In this document: positions 32,319 through 41,193 of the stretch, in pieces
How positions within the stretch are numbered: the first letter of the stretch is position 1
Layout of the letters: each line of letters begins with the position of its first letter
From: Lacrimispora defluvii
GTDB taxonomy: Bacteria > Bacillota > Clostridia > Lachnospirales > Lachnospiraceae
Length of the DNA: 64,000 bases
NCBI GenBank assembly: GCA_013036995.1
Contig: JAAOXG010000060.1
Coordinates: forward strand, 1 to 64,000
Direction: 5' to 3'
Position numbers and translations under genes: made by a program
The notes under the pieces: model-generated
What the model saw: the letters and a program-made list of their open reading frames with translations, nothing else
Databases searched by the model: none
What the model was told of the DNA's origin: nothing

Positions 32319-32364
32319 AGGAGCGTTTATAGTATAGGATTCATATACTATAAACGCTCCTTTA
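32319..32364 (+). terminator. Long perfect terminator after pirin
   Basis: AGGAGCGTTTATAGTATA pairs perfectly with TATACTATAAACGCTCCT (18 bp, 7-base loop), then TTTAATC. It marks the left edge of the AT-rich island. Confidence 0.8.
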
Positions 32365-32376
32365 ATCAGGCATTTT

Positions 32377-32425
32377 TTACCAAATGATAATCACAATGCT
32401 CACAACAACCAAATCCATCTTAAAT
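32377..32425 (-). pseudogene. Relic of an SsuC-type permease C-terminus
   Basis: On the minus strand this reads FKMDLVVVSIVIIIW and a stop, closely matching FKMDLVVMSIVILCIV near the C-terminus of the intact permease at 39370-40167. At DNA level about 36 bases align with some five differences. It is far too short to be functional and sits at the left boundary of the peptide island, while the intact gene sits at the right boundary. Confidence 0.6.
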
Positions 32426-32777
32426 CCTTAATCTTACATAACTACAAGTGTAAAATTTCGTATTGCATATGAGTCTGAAATTATTCTAAGTATGATAAAA
32501 AAGGAAAAAATGACGGGCAGTATCGGAATTTTTACATATAACAGTACATATACAGGTTGAATGTTATTTTGTTATAAAACACTTATTTAGTTATTTATTA
32601 ATGTATCATTAAACAATTAATATGTAATCATTCGTTGAAACATGTTAAAGCATCGACAGTTGATATATTAAAAAAATGTTTTTGAAGAAGTGGATAAATA
32701 AATCAATTTATATTTTTTCAATTTAATATGAATGGATAAAAATCCATTGATATAAATAATTAAAGGAGGTAGTTAAT
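32426..32777. other. AT-rich leader region of the peptide island
   Basis: About 350 bases of very AT-rich DNA without a supportable gene. It includes an inverted repeat AATGGAT-AAAA-ATCCATT at 32731-32748 directly upstream of the peptide gene's ribosome binding site, a possible operator or mRNA hairpin. No confident -35/-10 pair could be chosen. Confidence 0.45.
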
Positions 32778-32975
32778 ATGTATGGAATGGTGAGTTTAAC
32801 TAATGAAGAGCTCAATGAAGTGAAAGGAGGAGCATGCAACTCTGATTATGGGTATACATTTTGCTGTCCTGCAAGCAAGACTAAGTTGCAAGAAACTTTA
32901 AAGAAGTATAAAAAAACAGATATGGAAAAGGCGAAAAAGTATATTCAGTTCTGTTACGAGTGTTGTGACGTCTGA
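32778..32975 (+). CDS. Double-glycine-leader precursor peptide with six cysteines (putative bacteriocin)
   Basis: A 65-residue precursor behind a strong AAAGGAGG. The leader MVSLTNEELNEVKGG matches the double-glycine consensus (L-x-x-x-E-L-x-x-V-x-G-G) cut by C39 peptidases after Gly18. The predicted mature peptide has 47 residues and cysteines at mature positions 2, 11, 12, 41, 44 and 45 (CNSDYGYTFCC and FCYECC), separated by a Lys-rich helix, net charge about +3. No lanthionine synthetase, radical SAM or other tailoring enzyme is nearby, so disulfide bonds are the expected modification, and the downstream CPYC protein fits. I do not recognise the family. A peptide pheromone is an alternative. 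Confidence 0.8.
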   Translation: MYGMVSLTNEELNEVKGGACNSDYGYTFCCPASKTKLQETLKKYKKTDMEKAKKYIQFCYECCDV

Positions 32976-32995
32976 AAAAGTGTCTACTAATCTGG

Positions 32996-33032
32996 GGCTA
33001 GGATCTTTATACTCTAAGGTTCTAGCCTTTTA
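32996..33032 (+). terminator. Terminator/attenuator between peptide and exporter genes
   Basis: GGCTAGGATCTT / AAGGTTCTAGCC stem followed by TTTT. Partial read-through would give more peptide mRNA than exporter mRNA. Confidence 0.65.
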
Positions 33033-33113
33033 ATATAGTATAAAATCAGATTAAAGTAATCACAGTAAATAATAATTGATATAATTAACATATTATCGCA
33101 AAGGATGACGGTT

Positions 33114-35291
33114 ATGAGATATAAATGCGTTAAACAGTATGATTCAACAGATTGTGCTTGTGCTTGTATTGCATCTATAGCTTGGAATTATGGAAAACGA
33201 ATATCATTAGCTGAAATTCAAAATTATACCAATATGGATAAAGAGGGTATAAATATAAACGATATTATTAACGCATCTCAGAACATTGGTTTGCAAGCAA
33301 TAGCGGCTAAAAAAACAGAAGAATTTGACAGCAGTGAAATAGAGCTGCCGTGTATTGCTCATACGTATTTAGAAAATGGTGAAGGGCATTATATTATCAT
33401 CTTTAAAATTAAAAAAAATAAGTTGGATATTTTTGATCCTGCTATTGGCATGCTGACAATTAATAAAGGAAACTTTTTTAATTGTATTTTTACAGAAATC
33501 TCACCATATATATGGAGCGGAATATTAGTATTTTTAAAGCCAGGTAAGGAGTTCGTTATAAATTCAAAACAGAAAAAAAGTAGAAAGTTTTGGGAGTTAA
33601 TAGCATTTCAGAAGAGAAATGCTATTAAGATTATTGTTCTTTCTTTTTTATCTATGTTATTAAGCATTTTAATGTCATTTTATTTTCAGATAATAATAGA
33701 TAAAATAATACCAAATAGATGGGTATATACACTTGCTTTAGTTACGCTTTTGTTTATAGGAATGAATATAGCTAATGCATATATAAATAAATTAAGAGTC
33801 AAAGAATCCCTGGTTATTAGTAAGAACATTAATTTGAAAATGTCCTTAGATTATTATAGGCATGTATTAAATTTACCACTTTCATTCCATGAATCAAGAA
33901 AAAATGGTGACTTTATCTCCAGGTTTCAAGATGCAAGCAGGGTGCAGGAGATTTTAGTCACCAGTATATTGATCCTGCCTGTGGATGTAATGTTCATAAT
34001 TATTGTAGGCATTATTTTATGTATTAAAAGTTTAGAGCTTTTTGTTCTGGTATTATTAATGTGCTTTAGTTATATGGTTGCAATTGTTATGTATAGAGAT
34101 AGATATTCTGTGTTAAATGCAAAAAATATGAATCAGCAGTCTGTAATGACAAGCCATTTGGTAGATTCTCTAGATGGAATTGAGACGATTAAAGTTTACC
34201 AAAAGGAAGATCGTACGTTTAATGCAGGGAAAGAAAAGTTCATAAAATATCAAAATTTAATTATTGACTTGGGAAATGCAGAAAACAATCAGGCCGCATT
34301 AAAAACTATAATTAATAGTGTGGGCGAGATTTTAATTATCTGTGTAGGTGCATTGGGAGTTATTAATAGATCTATTACAATTGGTGAGCTTATTACATAT
34401 AGCATATTGATTAGATATATGTTGATGCCAATAAGTGATATAGTTAATCTGCAACCGGAATATTACATTGCAAAGGTTGCAATGGAGCGATTACAAACAA
34501 TAATGGAGGCTGAAAAGGAAGATAATTTAGGCAGGCATTTAATAAGCATTGATCATATTGAAATGAATGATGTTAACTTTAGCTTTAATTCTTATAAAAA
34601 TGTACTAAATTCAATTAAAATCAAAGTTGAAAAAGGAAAAAATATAGCAATTGTTGGGGATAATGGCTGTGGAAAAACTACAGTAGCCAAGCTTTTTATG
34701 AAGCTATATATCCCGCAATCAGGAAATATTAATATTAATAATGTAGATATCTCAAAATTAAGTAATCAATTTGTGCGTAAACATATTGGATATGTTACAC
34801 AAGAGGATTTTGTATTCTCAGGTAGTATAAAAGACAACTTACTTATGGGTGAGATTGATATCTCTGAGGAGAGATTAATTACTGTAGCGAAAATGATGGG
34901 AGTACATGATTTTGTAAGCAAAATGTCAAGAGGATATGATAGTGTATTAACAGAACGTGGAAAAAATATATCTAAGGGGCAAAGGCAGAAAATAGCTTTA
35001 GCAAGAGCTGTGTTAAATAATCCTGATTTTCTTATATTAGATGAAGCAACTAGTAATATGGATATAATTAGCGAACGCAAAATCATTGAAGCATTAAAAA
35101 AAGATACAAACATTACGTTAATTATTATATCTCATAGATTAAATAATATTATGGATTGTGATCAGATTTATGTTATGGATGGCGGTTATATTGTTGCAGA
35201 AGGAAGGCACAATACTTTATTGAGAGATAGTCTGCTTTATAGAAAATATTATGAAAATCAGGAGGAGAGTAATGAGAAAGAGTATAATTAA
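33114..35291 (+). CDS. Peptidase-containing ABC exporter (C39, PCAT family)
   Basis: A 725-residue bacteriocin processing exporter. The N-terminal C39 peptidase (1-140) shows the oxyanion Gln8, catalytic Cys14 in YDSTDCACAC, His92 in GEGHYIII and Asp108 in DIFDPAIG. About six membrane spans follow (160-430), then the ATPase with Walker A GDNGCGKTT, Walker B FLILDEATSNMD and switch IISHR. The signature is ISKGQRQK instead of LSGGQ, a mild deviation. It should cut the double-glycine leader and export the peptide. Start 33114 is used because AAAGG has proper spacing there and family members begin MxYKCVKQ; ATG 33105 abuts that site. Codon use is very AT-rich. Confidence 0.92.
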   Translation: MRYKCVKQYDSTDCACACIASIAWNYGKRISLAEIQNYTNMDKEGININDIINASQNIGLQAIAAKKTEEFDSSEIELPCIAHTYLENGEGHYIIIFKIKKNKLDIFDPAIGMLTINKGNFFNCIFTEISPYIWSGILVFLKPGKEFVINSKQKKSRKFWELIAFQKRNAIKIIVLSFLSMLLSILMSFYFQIIIDKIIPNRWVYTLALVTLLFIGMNIANAYINKLRVKESLVISKNINLKMSLDYYRHVLNLPLSFHESRKNGDFISRFQDASRVQEILVTSILILPVDVMFIIIVGIILCIKSLELFVLVLLMCFSYMVAIVMYRDRYSVLNAKNMNQQSVMTSHLVDSLDGIETIKVYQKEDRTFNAGKEKFIKYQNLIIDLGNAENNQAALKTIINSVGEILIICVGALGVINRSITIGELITYSILIRYMLMPISDIVNLQPEYYIAKVAMERLQTIMEAEKEDNLGRHLISIDHIEMNDVNFSFNSYKNVLNSIKIKVEKGKNIAIVGDNGCGKTTVAKLFMKLYIPQSGNININNVDISKLSNQFVRKHIGYVTQEDFVFSGSIKDNLLMGEIDISEERLITVAKMMGVHDFVSKMSRGYDSVLTERGKNISKGQRQKIALARAVLNNPDFLILDEATSNMDIISERKIIEALKKDTNITLIIISHRLNNIMDCDQIYVMDGGYIVAEGRHNTLLRDSLLYRKYYENQEESNEKEYN

Positions 35292-35937
35292 TCGCATTAT
35301 AATTTTATTTGTATTATTGTTTATTGGAGGAGGGGCATTTTTTCTATTGCCTAAGGTAAGAGAAGAGACAGCAGGTAGTAATTCTGTTAATTACACTTTG
35401 GAGCAATTATATAATGAGGACGGACATTTCTATGTTTATTTTAATAGAGAGGATTGTCCATATTGTGATAATGTAAAGGAAGATATGGAGATTTTCTCTA
35501 AAAAGGAAAAGGTGGTTATAATTGATACAGAATCATTAAAGGGAATTAAAAATTATGACTGGGATGCACATGAAGCTAAATATGATGTAGAAATCGGAAA
35601 AAAAACTGAGGATGGTAAAATAGAGTTTTACGATGATAAAACTGAGAAGGACATTAAACAGCTATATCCTCCTTTGACATATAAAATTATCCAGGTAAAT
35701 GAAAAGTATGCAGGACTTCATGATGGTAAAGAGACTGGAAAGGTTTACGCAGTCTATACCCATCCTGTTTTGGAACAAGAAGCTTTAAAAAAAGAGAATT
35801 TAGTAATACCGGCGGTTCCAATCTTAATGGAGTTTAATAATCATGAAGTAATTAATTATTACTTTGACGATAAAGAAATCATAGAATTTTTGAAGGTAGT
35901 CAAGAAACCTCTAGATGTATACTGGAATCTTGATTAG
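35272..35937 (+). CDS. Membrane-anchored thioredoxin-like protein (bacteriocin accessory type)
   Basis: A 221-residue protein with an N-terminal membrane anchor (IIILFVLLFIGGGAFFLLP) and an outside thioredoxin fold carrying the redox motif REDCPYCDNVKEDM near residue 60. It resembles bacteriocin transport accessory or PedC/BrcD-type proteins that help form disulfides in exported peptides, which fits six cysteines in the precursor. The sequence AGGAGGAGAG overlaps the exporter gene's end and sets ATG 35272, overlapping that gene by 20 bases. An insertion between the CxxC strand and the C-terminal part (about 90-140) makes it longer than minimal thioredoxins. Confidence 0.82.
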   Translation: MRKSIINRIIILFVLLFIGGGAFFLLPKVREETAGSNSVNYTLEQLYNEDGHFYVYFNREDCPYCDNVKEDMEIFSKKEKVVIIDTESLKGIKNYDWDAHEAKYDVEIGKKTEDGKIEFYDDKTEKDIKQLYPPLTYKIIQVNEKYAGLHDGKETGKVYAVYTHPVLEQEALKKENLVIPAVPILMEFNNHEVINYYFDDKEIIEFLKVVKKPLDVYWNLD

Positions 35938-35955
35938 TAAGGAGAAAACAGTCTG

Positions 35956-36630
35956 ATGAAAGCATTACAAGTAATTTCACTATCAAAAACTTATGAAAAC
36001 GGCAATTCATTCGCAGAGGTGTTGGATAATATTAATTTATCCATACATCCCAAAGAATTTGTATCCATCATTGGTTCATCTGGAAGTGGAAAGACCACAC
36101 TCCTTAATATAATCAGTGGCTTGGAATCCCCAACCCTGGGGAAAGTATTTATAAATGAAACTGATTTTTGGGAGTTAGATGATGAGGAAAGAACAAAATT
36201 CAGATTAAAAAACATAGGTTTTATTTTCCAAAATTATAACCTGATTCCAGTAATCAGCGTCCTGGAAAACATAATACTTCCTGCCAAACTGGATAGAAGG
36301 AAAATAGATATAAATGAAGTGCTTGAAATAGCAAAAATATTGGGAATTGATGATAAGCTGTACCAAATGCCAAATTTATTATCAGGAGGACAGCAGCAAA
36401 GGGTTGCAATAGCTAGAACATTATACACTAGACCGGCAATTGTTTTGGCGGATGAGCCAACGGGAAATTTGGATTCAAAATCTAGCGATAATGTTATTAA
36501 GCTTATGAAAAATATGAGTGAGAAATTTGGACAAACCATGATTATTGTTACACACGATGATAAAGTGGCCAAAGTAGCAGATAGAGTTATACAGATAGAG
36601 GATGGAAAAATTGTTAATGATGGGAAATGA
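35956..36630 (+). CDS. ABC transporter ATP-binding protein (MacB/LolD type)
   Basis: A 224-residue ATPase with Walker A GSSGSGKTT, Q-loop FIFQNYNLIPV, signature LLSGGQQQRVAIA, Walker B IVLADEPTGNLD and switch IIVTHDD. The DEPTGNLD form and the length are typical of MacB/LolD/BceA ATPases that work with FtsX-like permeases. AAGGAG at 35939-35944 precedes ATG 35956. The permease gene overlaps its end. In peptide clusters such pairs commonly give self-immunity or peptide resistance; a second export step is the alternative. Confidence 0.9.
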   Translation: MKALQVISLSKTYENGNSFAEVLDNINLSIHPKEFVSIIGSSGSGKTTLLNIISGLESPTLGKVFINETDFWELDDEERTKFRLKNIGFIFQNYNLIPVISVLENIILPAKLDRRKIDINEVLEIAKILGIDDKLYQMPNLLSGGQQQRVAIARTLYTRPAIVLADEPTGNLDSKSSDNVIKLMKNMSEKFGQTMIIVTHDDKVAKVADRVIQIEDGKIVNDGK

Positions 36631-39235
36631 TAATTATGATATTAATCAAAATGGAATAAAGGTATTAGTTTACGCCTATAAAAGAAACAATAAAAAACGA
36701 GACGTTATTTTGATCTCAGGTGTTTCAATCATGGTAGGATTAACATTTATTGTTTTTAGTTTTTTATATGGAAAGTTAAATACAGATATATTAAAAAATA
36801 TACGAGAAGATGGTATTACAGTATCCTCTTATTTAGAAAATGGAACAAAAGAACTTGAAGATATAATCAGTAGACTTTCGTATGTAAAAAAAGTGGGTAC
36901 AGAAACATTTGCAGGAAAAGTTTTTTTAAATGATCAAAAGATTGCTACCTGTATTGTGACGGATGAATTAACATATCAGACTATGATAAAGCCAGCATAT
37001 ACTGATGTGAACGGAAGCTATCCCCGGAATGTGAATGAAATAATGCTGTCTCAAAAAACATTAAGGGTTTTGGGAATTGACAATCCCCAAATCGGTATGG
37101 AGATTAACTTGGAATTTTATTGGAACCGCCTGAGTAAAGAGAAGTTAACTGGCTTCCAGACATTTATTTTGTCTGGTTATTATACAGATTATCAAAACAG
37201 CCTAAGCAATCAATCAATTGCGTATATATCTGATAGCAGATGTAAGGAGGGGAATATTGAACTATATCCGTCACGCATATTGATAGATGTTAATACAAAA
37301 TATGCAAAAGGAGAACAAATTGAGGCAAACTTGTATCAGAGTATTCCTTTAAGTGATGATGGTCAATATTTTGTTTGCGGCGAGACTGCACAATATAGGG
37401 CAATGGAAAGCATTGCAGGTGGATTTGGCAGTGCTATAGTATTTATATTACTAATAAGTTTTAGTATGTTTATCTTTGTATATAATACTCTTTTTATTTC
37501 ATTAAATTATGATATAAGGCAATATGGCCTTTTAGAAGTAATAGGGGTAACAGGCAGACAGATTAAAATAATAATATACCGTCAAATAATAAGAATATTT
37601 ATAACAGGATGCATACTTGGAGGTGGGATTGGTGGAATTGCAGTATATCAGTTCTTACCGAAATTACTAAATAATATGTATCTTGGCAATGATATAGATG
37701 TAAGAGAAATTAGTGCTTTTAACACGTGTTTTTTTGCGATAACAATATTGTTAACGGCTGTCACTATGCTGACAGCCGTAAAAATAGTAGTTAATAAAAT
37801 ATTAAAAATGAGTCCTGTTGAGGCTATGAAGGGTGTAAAACAGGCTGGTAGTGAACGAGAGTGTGTAACAAAAAAAGAAAGGTATTATAACATAAATCCT
37901 ATCTTTGCTCTGGCTTTTGGTAATATAATACGAGATAAGAAAAAGTTTGCATTAACGGTAGCCTCTTTAACAATTGGCTGTGTAATCGCATTAGGTTCCT
38001 GTGTGTTGGCAGTAGGAACGGATTCGATTAACAAACTGTCAAAAAGTCCGGATTTTGAAATAGGAGTTACCCAGGAGGCAATTTACAATTTATTAGAAAA
38101 CAATGATGATTTATCAGAAAAACAGCTGTTAACAGAAGAATTAATTTCAGATTTAATTATAAAATGTAATTTGAACCAGGAAAATCTAATAAAGGTATAC
38201 GGATATTTGCCCATTTATGATGGATCAGCTCAAAATATTCTGGGATTATTAAATGAATACAGAGACCATACGATTGTAGTACAAAAAATTAACAGTCCGG
38301 AATGGAAAAACCTGATGAAATATGTTTTGGATAAAAAATTATTAATAGATACCAAAAGGTTTGATGAAGGAGAAGGAACCATTATCTTACATAATCATTT
38401 GTCTTCAAAAGGAAATGAAAAGACACAGGAAGGGCTAATAGGAAAATCAATCCTTCTTTATGATATTGCTCCGCAAGGTACAAAGGTATCGGAAATAAGT
38501 TCAATACAATTGCAAAATTGTGGATATCTGGATATTTCAAATACTGGATTTCCAGATTTGAATTTGAGTGATAATGGCGCAGATCCCATATACTTTATTG
38601 TGCTGGAAAAGGAATTTAATCGTTTGTCAAAATCACTAACCAAACAACTTTTGAAAACTGAGATCAACGTGTCAAAAGAAAAGGAAAACAGTGTAAAAAG
38701 TTCGCTGAAAAGCTGGGTCAGGGAAAAAAATTTAATATACCAAACGAAAAACGACTTACAAAATCAAAATTTAATGTATCTTGTTTGTAATTCTGATGTA
38801 ATAGCAGGTCAAAAAAATTACATTGCTGGCAGCAGAATAATTATGATGTCTATCTGTACGGCATTGTTATTTGTTGGTATCATAAATTATTCCAATACAA
38901 TGGTAATGAATATACTAACAAGAAATAGAGAACTGATTATTCTGGAAAGCATAGGTTTGAGCAGAAAAGGTCTAAGATCTATGCTTATATTAGAAGGTTT
39001 ACTATACAGTTTTACAATAATTGGGATTTTGCTCACAGCCGGAAATCTGTTTTTGTTTTTACTGGTGAAATATGTTCAATCTAAATTAATATATTTTAAA
39101 TTTGTGTATCCTTTTCCGGCACTGTTTTTATTAGGACTATCATTGGTATTTATGTGCATTTTAATACCATTTGTCGCGTATGGACGGCATATAAAGGGGA
39201 GCATTAGTCAGCGTATTAAACAAATTAAAGAATGA
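36617..39235 (+). CDS. FtsX-like ABC permease, putative immunity transporter
   Basis: An 872-residue membrane protein with two FtsX-type halves. The first span is VILISGVSIMVGLTFIVFSF, followed by an outside domain (about 40-260) and three spans; the motif GLLEVIGVTGRQIKIIIYRQ is the FtsX cytoplasmic loop. A second span set, another large outside domain (about 455-720) and three final spans follow, with ELIILESIGLSRKGLRSMLI as the second loop. Start codons at 36617 and 36620 both overlap the ATPase stop, so coupling is likely; choice between them is arbitrary. It forms a transporter with the preceding ATPase. Confidence 0.85.
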   Translation: MMGNDNYDINQNGIKVLVYAYKRNNKKRDVILISGVSIMVGLTFIVFSFLYGKLNTDILKNIREDGITVSSYLENGTKELEDIISRLSYVKKVGTETFAGKVFLNDQKIATCIVTDELTYQTMIKPAYTDVNGSYPRNVNEIMLSQKTLRVLGIDNPQIGMEINLEFYWNRLSKEKLTGFQTFILSGYYTDYQNSLSNQSIAYISDSRCKEGNIELYPSRILIDVNTKYAKGEQIEANLYQSIPLSDDGQYFVCGETAQYRAMESIAGGFGSAIVFILLISFSMFIFVYNTLFISLNYDIRQYGLLEVIGVTGRQIKIIIYRQIIRIFITGCILGGGIGGIAVYQFLPKLLNNMYLGNDIDVREISAFNTCFFAITILLTAVTMLTAVKIVVNKILKMSPVEAMKGVKQAGSERECVTKKERYYNINPIFALAFGNIIRDKKKFALTVASLTIGCVIALGSCVLAVGTDSINKLSKSPDFEIGVTQEAIYNLLENNDDLSEKQLLTEELISDLIIKCNLNQENLIKVYGYLPIYDGSAQNILGLLNEYRDHTIVVQKINSPEWKNLMKYVLDKKLLIDTKRFDEGEGTIILHNHLSSKGNEKTQEGLIGKSILLYDIAPQGTKVSEISSIQLQNCGYLDISNTGFPDLNLSDNGADPIYFIVLEKEFNRLSKSLTKQLLKTEINVSKEKENSVKSSLKSWVREKNLIYQTKNDLQNQNLMYLVCNSDVIAGQKNYIAGSRIIMMSICTALLFVGIINYSNTMVMNILTRNRELIILESIGLSRKGLRSMLILEGLLYSFTIIGILLTAGNLFLFLLVKYVQSKLIYFKFVYPFPALFLLGLSLVFMCILIPFVAYGRHIKGSISQRIKQIKE

Positions 39236-39294
39236 AATCCTTTTATCAATTGCCTGATGTCTGCCATGGGATGAGGTTTGAGTAGCTGGTTGAT

Positions 39295-39357
39295 AAAAGA
39301 AGCTTCTACAATATACTCACAATATGGGTAAAAAGCATACTGTAAAAGCTTCTTTTA
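39295..39357. terminator. Terminator at the right edge of the peptide island
   Basis: AAAAGAAGCTT pairs with AAGCTTCTTTT around a partly paired 40-base loop, T-rich on both strands, and lies between the convergent permease genes. A second inverted pair TTTTATCAA / TTGATAAAA (39241-39249, 39290-39298) precedes it. Confidence 0.65.
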
Positions 39358-39369
39358 CAAATGAAACAA

Positions 39370-40167
39370 TTAGAACTTAATCCTCTTCTCTAACAACGAA
39401 ATCCCCTGATACAAAATAGCAGAAACAATACAGAGAATCACTATACTCATTACAACCAAATCCATCTTAAACACCTGGCTGCCATAAATAATCAGATATC
39501 CCAGCCCCTTATTGGCCGCCAGGAATTCTCCAATAATTACCCCAACCAGACAAAGCCCGATATTCACCTTCATATTACTGATAATCAGAGGAACAGATCC
39601 CGGAAGAAGCACTTTTAACAGTACATCCTTTTTAGTCCCACCCAGGGAATAAATCAGCTTAATCTTATCCGGATCTGTCTGTGAAAATCCAGTATGGAGT
39701 GTCATGATACACCCGAATACAGCAACAGAGATGGAAGCAACAATAATCGTTTTGATATTATTGCCCAGCCATACGATCAATATAGGGGCAAGGGCTGATT
39801 TGGGAAGACTGTTTAACATCACCAGATACGGCTCCAGAACTTCCGATATGCTGCGGCTGGACCAGAGGAGAACGGCAATCAGGAAGCCGCACACAACCAC
39901 CAGTACAAAGCTGACCAGTGTTTCCATAACAGTGACTCCGATGTGCATAAAGATGCTTTTATCTTTTACCATTTCAAGAAAGCAGATGGTAACTCTGGAA
40001 GGGGAACTAAAGATAAAGTCATTGATGATGCCCAGTCTGGCACATAGCTCCCAGACAGAGAGCAGAAGAACCAGCAGCATGAAGCGCCATACTCTTACGT
40101 TTCTGCGGTGCAGCTTCTCTTTTTCAATAAATGCCTGCTGAGCTAACGTAGGGTGTGTTTCAATCAT
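39370..40167 (-). CDS. ABC transporter permease (SsuC/TauC/ThiX type)
   Basis: A 265-residue membrane subunit of a nitrate/sulfonate/aminopyrimidine-type importer with about six spans. The EAA-like loop is visible as IKLIYSLGGTKKDVLLKVLL, the usual coupling segment, and MLNSLPKSALAPILIVWLG is the conserved region before it. ATG 40167 overlaps the ATPase gene by 8 bases, so both are translated from one message. There is no substrate-binding protein gene within the window next to the pair; substrate could be a sulfonate, thiamine precursor or similar compound. Confidence 0.88.
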   Translation of the reverse strand: MIETHPTLAQQAFIEKEKLHRRNVRVWRFMLLVLLLSVWELCARLGIINDFIFSSPSRVTICFLEMVKDKSIFMHIGVTVMETLVSFVLVVVCGFLIAVLLWSSRSISEVLEPYLVMLNSLPKSALAPILIVWLGNNIKTIIVASISVAVFGCIMTLHTGFSQTDPDKIKLIYSLGGTKKDVLLKVLLPGSVPLIISNMKVNIGLCLVGVIIGEFLAANKGLGYLIIYGSQVFKMDLVVMSIVILCIVSAILYQGISLLEKRIKF

Positions 40168-40927
40168 GATTTTGCAGCTCCTTCCATACCTGATTAAAAT
40201 AAACGGAGAATTCCGGCATATTTCTACGGTCCAGAGGCCGGATGTTCTCACTGCCAAAGGAGATGGGAACAATAGCCTTGATCCTGCCAGGTCTCTTTGT
40301 CAGGACGATTACCCGGTCTGCCACACTGATGGCTTCAGAAAGGTCATGGGTAATCAGAATAGCAGTTTTATGAGTACTTTTAATGATCGTACTGATATCG
40401 TCACAGACGGAGAGTCTGGTCTGATAATCTAAAGCGGAGAATGGTTCATCTAATAAAAGAAGGTCCGGCTCCAGTGCCAGGGTGCGGACCAGAGCAGCAC
40501 GCTGGCGCATACCGCCGGACAGTTCGGACGGTCTTGCATTTTCAAAACTGCCAAGACCGTAAGTATGAAGCATGTTATGAAGCTTCTCTTTGGAACTGCT
40601 GTTTCGTTTCTTCTGAATTTCCAGTCCAAGCTCAGCATTTCCCATTATGGTGCGCCATTCAAAGAGATGGTCACGCTGCAGCATGTAGCCTATATTAACA
40701 CCTGATTCAGACTTTGGTACGCCATCAATTAAAATATCGCCCTCATCGGGAATCAGCAGTCCGCATAAAAGTGATAACAGGGTCGATTTCCCGCAGCCGG
40801 AGGGACCGACTACAGCAAGGAATTCCCCGTTGTCAGCAGTAAAAGATATATTGGAAAGGGCCAGTGTCTCACCCTCAAGGGAATGATAGGAGTAACTGAG
40901 CCCGGAAACTTCCAGTTTTGGTTTCAT
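40160..40927 (-). CDS. ABC transporter ATP-binding protein (SsuB/TauB type)
   Basis: A 255-residue ATPase with Walker A GPSGCGKST near residue 42, Q-loop MLQRDHLFEW, signature ELSGGMRQRAALV, Walker B LLLLDEPFSALD and switch LITHDL. MLQRDHL.EW is characteristic of the nitrate/sulfonate/taurine and thiamine-precursor ATPases. GGAGGAC lies before ATG 40927. It is the first gene of a two-gene minus-strand unit with the permease; the receptor gene must be elsewhere or lost. Confidence 0.9.
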   Translation of the reverse strand: MKPKLEVSGLSYSYHSLEGETLALSNISFTADNGEFLAVVGPSGCGKSTLLSLLCGLLIPDEGDILIDGVPKSESGVNIGYMLQRDHLFEWRTIMGNAELGLEIQKKRNSSSKEKLHNMLHTYGLGSFENARPSELSGGMRQRAALVRTLALEPDLLLLDEPFSALDYQTRLSVCDDISTIIKSTHKTAILITHDLSEAISVADRVIVLTKRPGRIKAIVPISFGSENIRPLDRRNMPEFSVYFNQVWKELQNHD

Positions 40928-41081
40928 GGGTCCTCCTTATTTGACAGAACTAACTCTGATATAGTGTTATAATATGTACAAATTAAGGGATTGTGAAGAA
41001 AACTTTGTCCTCTCTCGTAATCGAAACAATTTAAGAAATTCAAATAATAAACGGAAATATCAGAAAAAACAAGAAAAACCC

Positions 41082-41110
41082 TTGCAATGCCAGGAAAAGG
41101 GTGTTATACT
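41082..41110 (+). promoter_or_regulatory. Promoter of the rimP-nusA-infB operon
   Basis: TTGCAA (41082-41087), 17 bases, TATACT (41105-41110). Confidence 0.7.
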
Positions 41111-41141
41111 ATTCAAGATAACAAGCATGTTTGACTGATAG

Positions 41142-41163
41142 AGAGTGGGCGGAAGTCCACTCT
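41142..41163 (+). other. rimP leader hairpin
   Basis: AGAGTGG-GCGGAAGT-CCACTCT in the 5' leader, followed by TTCCATTTTG. A similar GAGTGGG..CCCACTC hairpin commonly precedes rimP in Firmicutes; whether it is regulatory or attenuating is not settled by the sequence. Confidence 0.6.
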
Positions 41164-41193
41164 TTCCATTTTGTTTGGAAAGGTGGGAAGAAA

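Noticed and set aside
32426..32777. Second small peptide gene upstream of the precursor
   Set aside because: Only frames of about 10-22 codons without ribosome binding sites or GG leaders were found.
41000..41193. T-box or riboswitch before rimP
   Set aside because: Only a short AGAGTGG/CCACTCT hairpin is visible; no T-box sequence or larger fold was recognised.
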